25,598 nt of DNA from NCBI GenBank assembly GCA_029204225.1, contig CM055106.1:16558022-16583619 (forward strand). The letters are read 5' to 3'. Below, in pieces: positions 1 to 9,050 of the stretch. Within the stretch, counting starts at the first letter, position 1. Each line of letters starts with the position of its first letter. Below the pieces are notes generated by a model. It made no database searches. It was given only the letters and a program-made list of their open reading frames with translations, and was not told the DNA's origin. Made by a program: the position numbers and the translations under genes. Source of the stretch: Diphasiastrum complanatum. Lineage: Eukaryota; Streptophyta; Lycopodiopsida; Lycopodiales; Lycopodiaceae.

Positions 1-680
1 CTTCCCACCCCCAAAAACAGAAATAAAAAATTAGGGTTTTAGTGTCCTCTCCATTGTAGGTGCTCAAATCCAAGATCACGACCAAGCTATAACATCGCTT
101 GGCTGTAAGGCCTGATGCGAATTGTGAGAAATGTGCGGAAGGTCTAAGAATCTTGGATTTTAGCTCCTACAAGAGAGAGGAAACTAAAAACTCAAATTTT
201 GATCAAGAGAGACCTTTTTCACAGAAACAATCATAACTTTTTCATATGATAACTTTCACTTTGGTCTTTGACTAAGCACTATCGCATCCTAAATGACATT
301 AGGGTAATTTTGGATGTAATAGATTGCACCTACAGACATCATGGATTTGCAAGAAGCGTTTGTACTAAATTCATGTGGGCCGAAGTTGTTATTGTGAGAT
401 CTGCCCTATATAGCTCCAAAAACTCTAATAAGTGGGCTTCTGAAAGTTTGTTGTACGAAGGGTGCAAACTAGCAGTTTGATCCATGTGGGAGCTTGAGAC
501 GGTAATAGGCATAATCATCCAATAGCTAGGCAAGATCCTTTTAGGAGAATTTGAAACGAGAAGTTCGAAATTCAATCCGAGAAGGCCAAAACAGTTCATT
601 TTGGTTTTCAACTGAGCACCATCGCATATGAAATGGCCGTAGGGTCATTTTGGGCCAAACTAATTGTACCTACATGTTCA
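1..680. other. Non-coding sequence at window start
   Basis: No convincing coding frame is visible on either strand. The only structure is a diverged duplicated block, listed separately. The stretch lies downstream of the 3' end of the Ty3/Gypsy relic, so it may include remains of that element's 3' end, but no LTR or polypurine tract could be recognised. Confidence 0.5.
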
Positions 681-731
681 CTAAGGTATTGTGGACTTGC
701 AAAGTCCGTTTGTATAGAAGTCATGTGGGCC
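258..731. repeat. Diverged duplicated block (258-381 and 597-731)
   Basis: Two blocks about 339 bp apart align over their whole length at roughly three quarters identity. Both run from a 'ttggt' start through 'agcac/ctatcgcat', 'agggt-attttgg', 'ttg(c/t)acctaca' and 'ggacttgcaa/ggatttgcaa' to a shared end 'tcatgtgggcc'. The second copy carries a small insertion near its middle. No coding potential is shared. An ancient tandem duplication inside retrotransposon-derived DNA is the simplest explanation. Confidence 0.65.
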
Positions 732-934
732 ATCATATAACAATATTTGTCCTTGCTTTCTATAACGGGGATGAACAATTGAGATGGAGTCTTGAGTTTC
801 CTCCCAAATCACTTTCAAGTCTGGATCCTCCATATATTCCGCATGAATGTCTTTTATCCAATATGCACTTAATGCAATTATTGCGAAAATTGTGCCGAAT
901 CTCAAATTTGACCACAACATTCTGTGCTCTTCCG

Positions 935-1460
935 TTAAAGGATGACCAAAATTTCATTTTGATGTTCCGCCAAGTATGCTGCATATTCCTTTATAGATTC
1001 TGAAGATGCATTCATTTGTAAAGACCATATTCTTGATAGCGCATCCACAACTACATTGTCCTTTCCTTTAAGATATCCAATGTTAAAATCATAAGATTGA
1101 ACCTGTGACAACCATCTCTTTTGCTTATCATTCAATTGCTTTTGGCTCAAGAAATATTTCAAACTATGATGGTCACTTTTAAAATTTAGAACCATATAAA
1201 TAGTGTCGCCATTTGTTGAGGGCATGCACAATTGCCAACATCTCCTTATCATGAGTAGGATATGACGCTTCCTTGTCAGTGAGTTTCCTATTTTCATAGG
1301 CAATGACTCCATCTGATTGACTCAAAATAGCTCCCAACCCTGTGCCACTAGCATCCACTGTAACCATGAAGGGTAAATTAAAGTTGGGTTGCACCAATAA
1401 AGGGGCCGTTATCAATGATTCCTTGAGAGTTTCGAAAGCCATCTGAGTTCCTTTGTCCAT
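935..1460 (-). pseudogene. RNase H domain of the Ty3/Gypsy relic
   Basis: This is the ribonuclease H part of pol, which degrades the RNA strand of the RNA:DNA hybrid. The first part (1179-1460) shows 'TVDASGTGLGAILSQ' with the first catalytic Asp, then 'SYPTHDKEMLAIVHAL' with the catalytic Glu context and 'KWRHYLYGSKF'. A frameshift near 1200 moves the rest (935-1200) to another frame: 'SDHHSLKYFLSQKQLNDKQ' and 'KGKDNVVVDALSR', the conserved domain end. In the 'TDH' motif typical of the family, the first residue here is Ser. The reading-frame break means no full-length product is made. Confidence 0.9.
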
Positions 1461-1463
1461 TTC

Positions 1464-2131
1464 AACTTATCCTTCCTCAGAAGATGGGTAAGCGGTGCTG
1501 CAACTTTCGAGAAGTCTTAAATGAATCTTCTATAATAGGATGCTAAACCCAGAAATCCTCTCAATTCTCTGACGCTATTAGGTGATTTCTAATTCTTGAT
1601 TGTCTCAATTTTCTTCTGGTCCACCTTGATTCCCTCCTTGGACACAATGTGCCCCAAGTATTCCACCTCATCTCGAACGAATTCACATTTGGTTATCTTT
1701 GCAAACAACTTGTATTCTCGAAGAATACTTAAAACTGTATCCAAATGTTTCGTATGCTCTTCCATGTTTCTGCTATATATCAGAATGCCGTCAAAGAATA
1801 CCAACACAAATAAAGGTAAGGTTCAAAAATCCGATTCATAAGAGCTTGAAAAGTGGCAGGAGCATTAGTTAATCTGAAAGGCATCACTCTGAATTTATAA
1901 TGTCCCCTGTCAGTTCGGAAAGTTGTTTTATGCTGATCTAACCTTAATTTGATGGTATCCTGAACGTATATCTATTCTCAAAAAGACGTTGGCTCCCTTT
2001 AAAGCATCCAACAAATCATCCACCCTAGGAATTGAATATCTGTTTTGATGTTGTTAAGAGTTCGATAATCAATACACATTCTGAACGTTCCATCTTTCTT
2101 CTTAACCAGCAACATGGAAGAGGCAAAAGGT
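1464..2131 (-). pseudogene. Reverse transcriptase domain of the Ty3/Gypsy relic
   Basis: Family motifs are present in order but in three frames. '[15 protein letters not shown]' and 'MCIDYRTLN' lie near 2050-2130, '[19 protein letters not shown]' near 1965-2030, '[17 protein letters not shown]' near 1840-1900, and the catalytic box near 1787-1798. The linker 'VRELRGFLGLASYYRRF' follows at 1520-1580, interrupted by a stop. Two key positions are changed. The catalytic pair normally written xxDD reads FFDG, so the second Asp is Gly. The conserved Gly of 'MPFGLTNAP' is Arg. Together with the frameshifts these make the enzyme inactive. Confidence 0.9.
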
Positions 2132-2134
2132 GAT

Positions 2135-2704
2135 TTACTTTATCTTGGCCAATGGTTTTGTTTTTACTTTCTTGACTTGTCCCTCAACTTCTTTGATTCT
2201 GAGCACAAACATTTCCACGTTTGATCTAGACAGCCTTTGAGCCTTCTCTACAAAAATTAGCTGCAAACTTGAATGTGGTTGAGTAGATTGAACGCTGTGT
2301 AGTTCAAATTGGCGTTCTCCTTGTCTGAAGCTCATCAGTCCTTGATCGAAGTTTATTGTCACATTTCCCAAGGTCTTAAGCCATTCCACCCCTAGTATAT
2401 TATCAATTGGACCCAGCTCCACAATATGGAAACTCGTTTTAAGAGTATAATCCTCGATTTGCAAGTTCACCCCTGGGGTGATGTTATTACAAGGAATGGT
2501 TACTCCATTGGCAATCTGGACTCTCATATTATCACAATGATCCAAAGATGCTAATTCGCAACTTCGTAATGACCTACTATTAAAAAAGTTATGCGTACTA
2601 CCACTACTTATTAAACAAAATACTTTCCTTCCATTAATTAATGCTTGCACACGGAAGGTTTTGTTAGAGTGGGATCCATTGAAAGCATTTAGAGATATGT
2701 TCAA
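2135..2704 (-). pseudogene. Retropepsin-type protease region of the Ty3/Gypsy relic
   Basis: This open stretch of 189 codons is the aspartic protease and the linker to reverse transcriptase. The signature 'LISSGSTHNFF' (about 2585-2616) matches the plant Ty3 protease motif LIDSGSTHNF, but the catalytic Asp is Ser. Downstream, 'NILGVEWLKTLGNVTINF' is the usual 'LGxxWL' segment of these proteases. The frame is otherwise open, which suggests that the active-site change is not the result of wholesale decay. Upstream it connects through an acidic linker (2744-2944) to gag, with a stop between them. Confidence 0.85.
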
Positions 2705-3199
2705 TAATTCAACTTTCTGATCCCTCCTAATGGATCTTTCCGGCTATCCGTGGTCTGATTGATGGTTTGGTGATTCCTCATCAGATGAGGTGTCTTCCTT
2801 TCCTTCATTACTTTGCGGCGGCTGAGTGTCAATGACATTCTCTGAAAAAATGCTAGTATCGTCTTCATTATCTTCAACAATCAAGGCTATCTCTGCCTTA
2901 GATCTGACAATTTTCACCTCTGGCTTGGCCTCCATGTTGCTCACTTGTTTCTTACCACTATCCCTCCTATCAGCTTCTTTAATTGTCGGGTACTGGAGGA
3001 TTGTGCTACTTTTCTTATCATGTCGATGAATATTAGAATTCCGCTCAACTTCCCACCCATTAACTTCATATATGTGATGCTACATCAGCTCCAATATCTA
3101 GCTGCAGTCCTTGTACATACCTTCGCAAGTGATCTGCATCAGACACTGTGGGTAGCTTAAGAGTTAGACTCCAAAAATTAAAGCTATACTCTTGTATCG

Positions 3200-3958
3200 A
3201 ACTCTTCTAGTGTATCTTCGTCCATCTTTTAAAGTTATCATCATCTTGGAATGGTCTTCTGAAGGTCTCAATGCAAGCATTCTTAAATAGCGGCCAATTA
3301 GTTCCTTTACATTCCTCTATTGATAGCCTATTCTCCCTCCGCTTCCACCACTCATAAGCTGCTTCTTCAAAATGGATTGTAGCGAAAGTGATTTTAGCTT
3401 TGATCAGGCCTTTCAAACAGGGTGAAGTAATGATCTAATTTAACCAACCACTCTTCAATGTCAAGAGTCTTAAAGTCACCATTGAATTTTTGAATGGTAA
3501 TCTTATCCTTGTACTCCCAAGCATCAAAGTGGTTCCATTGTTTATGAAACCTCGTTGACTGTTGCACTTGTTGTTTACCAAGTCTGACCGGATACTCAGT
3601 ATGACTCTATGATACCTGCTTCCCCTTGTCCATGTCAATTCTCCGGACATCCTGAGAAGATGTTACATTTTGTGACGAAGATGGTGGTTGGAACGATGTG
3701 GATGGTTCATTATATCTTTGGTCAACTCTGGCAACTTTTTCTTGCCTACCAGCTAGCTATCAAACAATTTGTTCCATTTTGCCTCATCGGCTAGCCGATT
3801 TTTTTCCATTGCTTGCAACATTGTAACTATCAGATATTGTGTAGCTTGCATTTTACTTGTTGATTTGAAATCGACGGTTCTTCTACCATTTCTTCAGTAG
3901 GTAATTTGTCTTGAGGTGGGTTATTTTTATCCACTGTCTGTTTTTCCTTATCACCCAT
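3200..3958 (-). pseudogene. Gag region of the Ty3/Gypsy relic
   Basis: An ATG at 3958 opens a 42-codon frame beginning 'MGDKEKQTVDKNNPPQDK'. The frame then breaks, and the coding trace continues in other frames. It reads 'YLIVTMLQAMEKNRLADEA' near 3780-3850 and 'KFNGDFKTLDIEEWLVKLDH' near 3435-3510. The gag core 'KAKITFATIHFEEAAYEWW' with 'WPLFKNACIETF' lies at 3207-3416. These are typical of Ty3 Gag, which forms the virus-like particle. At least three frameshifts or stops are present. No CCHC zinc knuckle was seen between gag and protease. Confidence 0.8.
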
Positions 3959-4875
3959 TTTGAAGTGTTACAACACGAATTTGGATAGTCTCGGTGAGTT
4001 CGTCTTATCGTTTTAATCACTTTTTGTTGTTACTCCACTGGCATCGAAGTTCAAACAAGAAAGTTATGGAGGTTTAAAGAATGAGAGAAAAAAAACTAAA
4101 TAAACAACTTAGAAAAAAAGAAGAAGGGTGCTAATAAAATTTTTCAAATTGGAATGGATAACACTTTGAAATCCTCAAAATGTTTCTGGACCGAATCGAA
4201 TGGAATGGATCTCGACCGAATGGAATGGACTGGATCTCAACCGAGTGGGTGGTTGAGCTCTCGACCAGACCGAAGACGTCGGAGAAAAGAGAGACAGGTC
4301 TCGACCGAATAGAGGGAGAGAGGTCTCGACCGATTCCAAGGAGTAGAGAAAGCCGAGGAGGGAAGGAGTTCACACGTCGACCGGATTTCCTTGATTGAGG
4401 AACAAACAATTCTTTGAAGCCAAGTGACGTGATATAGTGTCGTGAATGTAGAGCTCATGATCACCATAGCAAAAATGCCTGTCAATCTTGAGGCAATTCT
4501 ATGCAATCGGCTTCCTATGCAAAATTGAAACCAGAATCTAGCACAATGCTTGTTAAATTGTGATTTCCCAACAGGAATGAAACAGATTACTCCGCTTCAA
4601 TCAAAGAATACAAAACATAAAGAGCGATGGCGAATTGGATCGTAGAATGTGATTCAGTATGGAGACGTATGTCCTGCGCTTCTATCGGTGGATTAGTTTT
4701 TACTTAGCTGTCTCAGATTCAACTATTTCTCGCAGCCACAAGACCTGGAGCGATGCATCAGAGGGATGAGGACCATAGAGAGGGTGATCAACTCACCAGC
4801 TATGGCTACATACACATTCAGGAGAGTAGCAGACATTCCTGAGCCACTGATGAACGCTGTGAGACTAATTAGAAA
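3959..4875. other. Intergenic stretch between gag relic and ABCF fragment
   Basis: 3959-4140 looks like an AT-rich leader upstream of the gag start, but no tRNA primer-binding site was found there. 4140-4400 holds a degenerate repeat, listed separately. 4400-4765 shows nothing recognisable. A 38-codon frame (4766-4882, +) beginning 'MRTIERVINSPAMATYTF' is open but unrecognised, and it overlaps the start of the ABCF fragment. It may belong to the sequence fused to that fragment. Confidence 0.4.
4140..4400. repeat. Degenerate repeats of 'tctcgaccga' and 'gaatgga'
   Basis: The words 'tctcgaccga' or close variants recur near 4209, 4258, 4300, 4321 and, more loosely, 4376. They alternate with 'gaatggaatgga' type words near 4197-4225. 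The local GC content is above that of the flanks. This looks like a decayed minisatellite. A chance long open frame on both strands here is explained by the low-complexity sequence. Confidence 0.5.
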
Positions 4876-5186
4876 TATGTAGAGAAAGAAGTGGGTGGAG
4901 AACGGTTAAAACTTGAGAAAGAAGCTGAAGCACTGGCCGCTCAAGAAGATGGAGGTGGAGAGCTCTTGGATAATGCGAATTGCTCTTTCTCGTGCATTAT
5001 TTATGAATCCGACCATTCTTTTGTTGGACGAGCCAACTAACCATCTGGATTTTAAGGCATGTGTCTGGTTGGAGGAGACTCTGAAAAATATTTGAGCGCA
5101 TTTTGGTGGTTGTCTTGCATTCTCAAGATTTTCTTAATGGTGTCTGTACAAATATCATTCACATGCAAAAGAAGAAGCTCAAATAT
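4876..5186 (+). pseudogene. ABCF1: Truncated ABCF-type (GCN20-like) ATPase pseudogene
   Basis: The plus strand encodes pieces of the first nucleotide-binding domain of the soluble ABCF family, whose members act on ribosomes and in translation control and lack membrane segments. Visible pieces are '[20 protein letters not shown]' then 'QEDGGGELL' (4876-4967), then after a break '[20 protein letters not shown]' followed by '[18 protein letters not shown]', which holds Walker B and the D-loop. After a one-base frameshift near 5090-5096 come '[18 protein letters not shown]' and '[14 protein letters not shown]'. About 55-60 residues, including the LSGGQ-like signature before 'WIMRIAL', are deleted at about 4968. 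Similarity stops near 5186. There are no introns within the piece, which would fit a retrocopy. The subfamily assignment rests on '[13 protein letters not shown]', typical of plant ABCF1 and animal ABCF2. Confidence 0.85.
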
Positions 5187-5480
5187 TGGGTTATAGCATC
5201 TGCAAGTCCTGTTCAAGAAGATGAACAAAATGAACAAAATGCTAACGTTCGAAAATTCATCGATTGTTGATCCTGGTTCGTCTTCTGTTGCAACAAAAGC
5301 TCATTTGGCAAGGATTGTCAAGTCACTAGGGAAAAGTTAGGGTTGTAGGTATTTAGGTTAGGTCTCTTTAAGTTTTTTTTGTTTTTTCATTGAACTTCCA
5401 AATGTAGAATTCGAAAAAAAATTTACAAGGGAAACAAAACTTCAGAATTGAAGCGTTGAAGTGCTTTTCTCTCACTTGTA
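5187..5480. other. Non-coding, AT-rich; nothing recognised
   Basis: After the ABCF similarity ends, the frame stays open for about 30 more codons of unrelated sequence and then stops near 5267. The rest is AT-rich with poly-T and poly-A runs and no recognisable gene or element boundary. Confidence 0.4.
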
Positions 5481-5481
5481 A

Positions 5482-6110
5482 AAAAATTTCAAAATTCTGG
5501 CAATTCTGACTCATCTCCACTAATTTGATCATAACTGACATCCAAATCAAACAAACTTAGTACCTCTGAAAAGCTGACAACAAGATCTATCAGCCTATAG
5601 GATCAGAGCAATGATTGAATGTGATTTGATAGGTCAAATTTACAACAGAACATGTCTGAAAATTTTGAAGAAAGAAAACTAACTAGAGCTAGAAATCAAG
5701 AATTGTCATAACTTTTTGGATACTAGTCCAAATGACCTGCCATATGGATCAGATCAAAGCTAAAACAATGCTTTGAAATCTCTTGTAAAGAAACTTAAAT
5801 AAAAACTTAGATCAAATCTGAAAAATCCAAATCAAGTGAAAGCAAAATCCTAGTCACCTATTTTGGCAGCTTTTAGTAAAAGTGCAATAACTTTTGTATC
5901 TCTTATCCAAATGCCTTGAAAATTGGTGCAAATGAAAGCTAAGACAAAGCTCTACAAGGTATGGAATCAAATTAGAAATGAAAAACGAAATTGAATGTCG
6001 AAAATTGGTCTGAACAGACCTGAAAATTTCAAAGTTAGAAATTAGCAAAAAGAAAGTTACAAAAACAATAAACTTATCAAATCTAATGAAATTCACATAG
6101 AATCATCATG
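5482..6110. repeat. Ladder of diverged ~178-bp tandem repeats
   Basis: A recurring phrase of the type 'g(a/t)cataact...ccaaat' starts at 5527, 5705 and 5884, and a weaker copy starts near 6063, so spacing is 178-179 bp each time. A second phrase, 'tctgaaaattt...agaaa', recurs ahead of each (about 5653, 5817, 6012). The phrase 'aaagctaa(a/g)acaa(t/a)gct' is shared by the copies starting at 5705 and 5884. Copies are strongly diverged. The block lies directly downstream, in element orientation, of a retrotransposon primer-binding site, so it sits in the untranslated leader of that element. Confidence 0.6.
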
Positions 6111-6124
6111 AATTTAGGATCTAT

Positions 6125-6136
6125 GCTCTGATACCA
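6125..6136 (-). other. tRNA-iMet-type retrotransposon primer-binding site
   Basis: The minus strand reads TGGTATCAGAGC, the classical plant LTR-retrotransposon primer-binding site complementary to the 3' end of initiator methionine tRNA. It marks the start of minus-strand DNA synthesis and shows that a 5' LTR should lie immediately at higher coordinates, with the element body running towards lower coordinates. Confidence 0.8.
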
Positions 6137-6144
6137 AGAAATAT

Positions 6145-6620
6145 TGTCATGTGTCAAATCTAAGCAAATAGCAATTACAATGGAATTAAAGCTATGAACA
6201 AGAAAAGTACAAGCATTCAAGATAGCATATCCATAGAAAGCTAGAAACACAAAGATCTCCATAGAATCACAATAGAAATGAAAAGAAGAGTACAAAGCAA
6301 TGTAAATGAGCATGGATTCATGTAGATAGGGCACATGAGACCTAGCAATGAAGATCCCTATGGCTCACATTCACAAGGAAACTAGAAGCTCTCATTTGCA
6401 AATGAGCAAAAGATTCAAAAATTGATGTCTCTTGCCTAGTTATAGACAATGCTCTTACTTAACTAAATATAACTATCTTGAAGGATAGTTAGCCCTTGTT
6501 AAGTATTAATTAGCCTACCTTGGACCCTTAGTAGCCTTTTATCCTTTTGAAGGGCCTAAAGAGGGGACCGCCACCTGGTTCTTAAGGCTAATAGCTCTTT
6601 TTGGGCCTACAAAGCTTACA
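6145..6620 (-). mobile_element. Candidate 5' LTR (476 bp) next to primer-binding site
   Basis: Read on the minus strand, the segment starts TGTAAGC and ends ATGACA, giving the TG...CA ends expected of an LTR. Its 3' end is 8 bp from the primer-binding site at 6125-6136. Its upstream edge cuts the coding frame of the gag-protease relic at the word 'SENPL', so this looks like insertion of one element into another. No second LTR copy was seen in the window, so the exact ends are inferred, and a solo or truncated insertion is possible. Confidence 0.5.
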
Positions 6621-6640
6621 ATGGATTTTCTGATGCATTG

Positions 6641-7733
6641 ATAAACATGGATGTACTAAAAGTACATGACATTAGGATCTTCTCTTGATTCCATTTTAGG
6701 ACCGTATTATAAAGTTGCCTAGCTTGTTTCTTCGTCATTGGTCTTGCACTCTTTCCTTCAATATAACTGCTTTCAACAGTTTTATTGTCGGTTCATCGGG
6801 AATCTCTCGAACTCCAAACCTCGTAGGATCCATGTGATTTGAAATTTGCTCATCTGTAAGTTCTGCATTTTCATTGTAAGACAACGTAACTGACATGAAT
6901 GAGCTCATCTTCAATTGGATCTAGTATTGGATCGGTTGATATCCATGCCACGTTCATCATATTTACTGGGAATGTGATCGGTGTATCCAAAGTTCGATTA
7001 GGTAAAGGAATCTCGTTCAGTTTTGATTGATTATTTTTTTGACACACATAGTCTGCTATACAATCCACTGTTGCAAGAGCTTGATTCCAATTAACAATAT
7101 CTGTTTGAGAGTCATAATAAACGCCCAAAGTTTTTACTTGTCGATCACATGTATGATCCGTCGTTGATGAATCATCATCCTCTTTTTGGACAACTGGCTT
7201 GATTGTCCAAGTGATTGGAGCAACTTTGACTGCACGCTCACGATTCTCAAAAGTAATTTTTCCAGTGCCGCAGTTGTGAATTACTTGCACAACTCGTAAC
7301 CATGGACGTCCCAATAAGACACGATAAACATTAGGTGCGTCAGGTAAGTCCATTACTACAAAAGTAATGACAAACTAAACTCCAGCAATCTTGACATGTA
7401 TATCTTCCACTATCTCCTTAGGACGGACTGTCATTTGATCTGCTAGCTTAATGGCAAAAAAAGTGCAGGCTTCATCCTTGTAAGGCCCCATTTTGCACAT
7501 AGCTTTGTTGACATCAGGTTAACTTCTGAACCTCCATCTATCACGGTTGCTTCTTTACCAAACTGTCTATGTTGTATTGGCAGGGTGACATTTCTTTGCT
7601 CACTTTCCCAGGCTGTCCCTACATTTAGTATTTCGTTTGTTTCTTCAAATCTGGCACAAAAAAGTGGCTCCTGATAGACTGTTGGCTCAATACAAGTTAA
7701 TTTTTCTGCTAATATTTCTTTTGCTTTTGGCAC
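6641..7733 (-). pseudogene. Retropepsin-like protease and linker of second relic
   Basis: 'VIDGGSEVNLMS' (about 7511-7547) fits the D-x-G-x-E-x-N active-site pattern of retropepsins, with an unusual Gly-Gly after the Asp. It is preceded by 'LFCARFEETNEILNVGTAW' and followed, after a stop near 7373, by 'YRVLLGRPWLRVVQVIHNC' and 'GTGKITFENRE'. That matches the 'LGRPxL...G.l.f' segment that closes Ty3 proteases. The trace continues through 'ARPMTKKQARQLYNTVLKW' to 'NASENPL', where it meets the LTR edge at 6620. Three frames are used, so no functional product is expected. Confidence 0.75.
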
Positions 7734-7969
7734 CAGCTTAAGAATATAATATCCATCTTGCTAGATAAAATATTCACGATCAGTTCTGTTTGCGGCGCTT
7801 TAGGTTTTGTCATCTTGAAGGGTTCTTCATGATGGTGCAACTGAGTATTAACATTTGTTCGTGGATTATGTATTTCGGCTGCAGCTTTAGCGGCTTGTCT
7901 TACAACTATTTTATTCACTACCTCATATTTTGATATTTCTTCTTTTTGAGTTGAGATTCAGATACACCC

Positions 7970-8543
7970 CTAATGCAGTAGAGTAGGTACTGGATCAATT
8001 GGAACTTCTTTTTGCTTCTGAGCTCTGGTAACGACCACCATCAAAGACATGCTAGGTTCAGTAGGCTGAGGTGCTGGTCTTTGCTTGATTGTAACCATAT
8101 TCAATGGAGCAGTGATCGATGGTGGTTTTGGCCTTGCAAGACAATCCTTGTAACAATGTCCATAACCGCACTCTCGATAGAATGAGACAAACTTTTCTTT
8201 GTTCACATTCTGCAACTATGTGGTTCTCTCCGCATGCAAAGCATCCAAGTGGTGCTCTAGTCCATTGTCTAGTTTGTTGTTGTTGCGCGATAGCAAAGAT
8301 AGCATATAGCTCTGAAGGACCAATTTCTTGATCATTATTGTAATTCCATTGCTCAATACCAACTGAAGAGTCTGGTTCCATTAGATTTGCAGGAGGAGCA
8401 TGTTGTGCTTGTGGAGCTAGCAAAGCTAGTCGTTCAAGAAATCCAAGCCCATTGTTAATCATCAACTTTGTTGTTGCGTTGATATTTGTGGATGCAATAG
8501 TGTTGGATGTTGTAGTCAATTGCCCTGCTGTATATGGTAGCAT
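7970..8543 (-). pseudogene. Gag C-terminal region with two CCHC-like zinc knuckles
   Basis: The frame 8058-8543 encodes 161 residues ending in a knuckle 'CFACGENHIVAEC' (about 8204-8243), spaced C-x2-C-x3-H-x4-C, one residue shorter than the usual CX2CX4HX4C. A frameshift at about 8200 then places a second knuckle, 'YRECGYGHCYKDC' (about 8141-8182), in the frame of 7970-8215. It has the same short spacing, and Tyr replaces the first Cys. Zinc knuckles bind the genomic RNA of the element. The shared short spacing suggests it is a family feature and not random damage. Confidence 0.75.
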
Positions 8544-8559
8544 TCCAATATTTGGTTCT

Positions 8560-9050
8560 TCATCAGAATCTTCATCCTCCTCTCATATTGCATCGTCCAT
8601 AACATGTTGTAAAGAAATATAATCAGTTCGGCTTTTCAGCTTGCGTCTAATTTTTTTAGGTAGACCTGCTAACACACTCAGATCTGAGGTGTTTAACCCA
8701 TTCAATATAATCTCGTATTCTCTGTCTCTTTCCCATTTTAATTTTACTTAAAAGTAGGAAAAAATCTTCCATAAACTTTTTGGGTAAAATCTTGTGATGA
8801 GGGCTTGTTTAAACACTTCTCAATCTACACCTTTTGTTTCATCTTGGTTATAAAACCAATCTTGTGATGCTCCAGTTAAGGCCGTAGGAAATAGCTTAAG
8901 TTTATCTTGTGGAAAAACTTCGCCATAAACCTGACATGATTTCGAATAGATTTTGAGAAATCTGACAAGATCAGATAACCCATTATACTTTGGTATCTCT
9001 AATTCTAACAATAATTGGTGGAACGTCCATCGGCCATATTTGCAAATCAC
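8560..9050 (-). pseudogene. Gag core of second Ty3-like relic
   Basis: 'YNGLSDLVRFLKIYSKSC' and 'KLKLFPTALTGASQDWFYN' (8820-9050) are the conserved retrotransposon gag core, in which a hydrophobic helix ends in the Trp-Phe pair. After a stop at 8820 and a frameshift the core continues at about 8650-8815 as 'FYPKSL' and then 'MEDFFLLLSKIKMGKRQ' and 'RDYIEWVKHLRSE'. The start codon of gag was not located. 9050-9300 on this strand shows only stop-rich sequence. Confidence 0.75.

Larger units (their letters stand above)
681..3958 (-). mobile_element. Decayed Ty3/Gypsy LTR retrotransposon, gag-pol relic
   Basis: On the minus strand the order is gag, retropepsin, reverse transcriptase, RNase H, which is the Ty3/Gypsy pol order. 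Each domain is recognisable, but they are scattered over several frames with stop codons, so the copy is dead. After the RNase H end ('KGKDNVVVDALSR') the sequence runs into a weak post-RNase H stretch (about 681-920), and no integrase HHCC or D,D35E region can be read, so the 3' third of pol is missing or too decayed. No LTR was identified at either end. The domains are listed as separate entries. Confidence 0.9.
6621..9050 (-). mobile_element. Second Ty3-like relic: gag, zinc knuckles, protease
   Basis: Minus-strand coding traces run gag (9050 to about 8560), zinc-knuckle region (8543-7970), then protease and downstream linker (7733-6640). The protein differs clearly from the first relic, so this is another family. 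Reverse transcriptase is absent because the sequence is cut at 6620 by a candidate LTR. Several frameshifts and an in-frame stop near 7373 show it is dead. The parts are listed separately. Confidence 0.8.

Noticed and set aside
681-920. Integrase of the first Ty3/Gypsy relic
   Set aside because: The frame after RNase H shows no HHCC zinc finger or D,D35E residues, so only a post-RNase H trace can be supported.
5482-6110. CRISPR-like array because of regularly spaced repeats
   Set aside because: The repeats are diverged, about 178 bp apart, without uniform spacers, and the DNA is plant nuclear.
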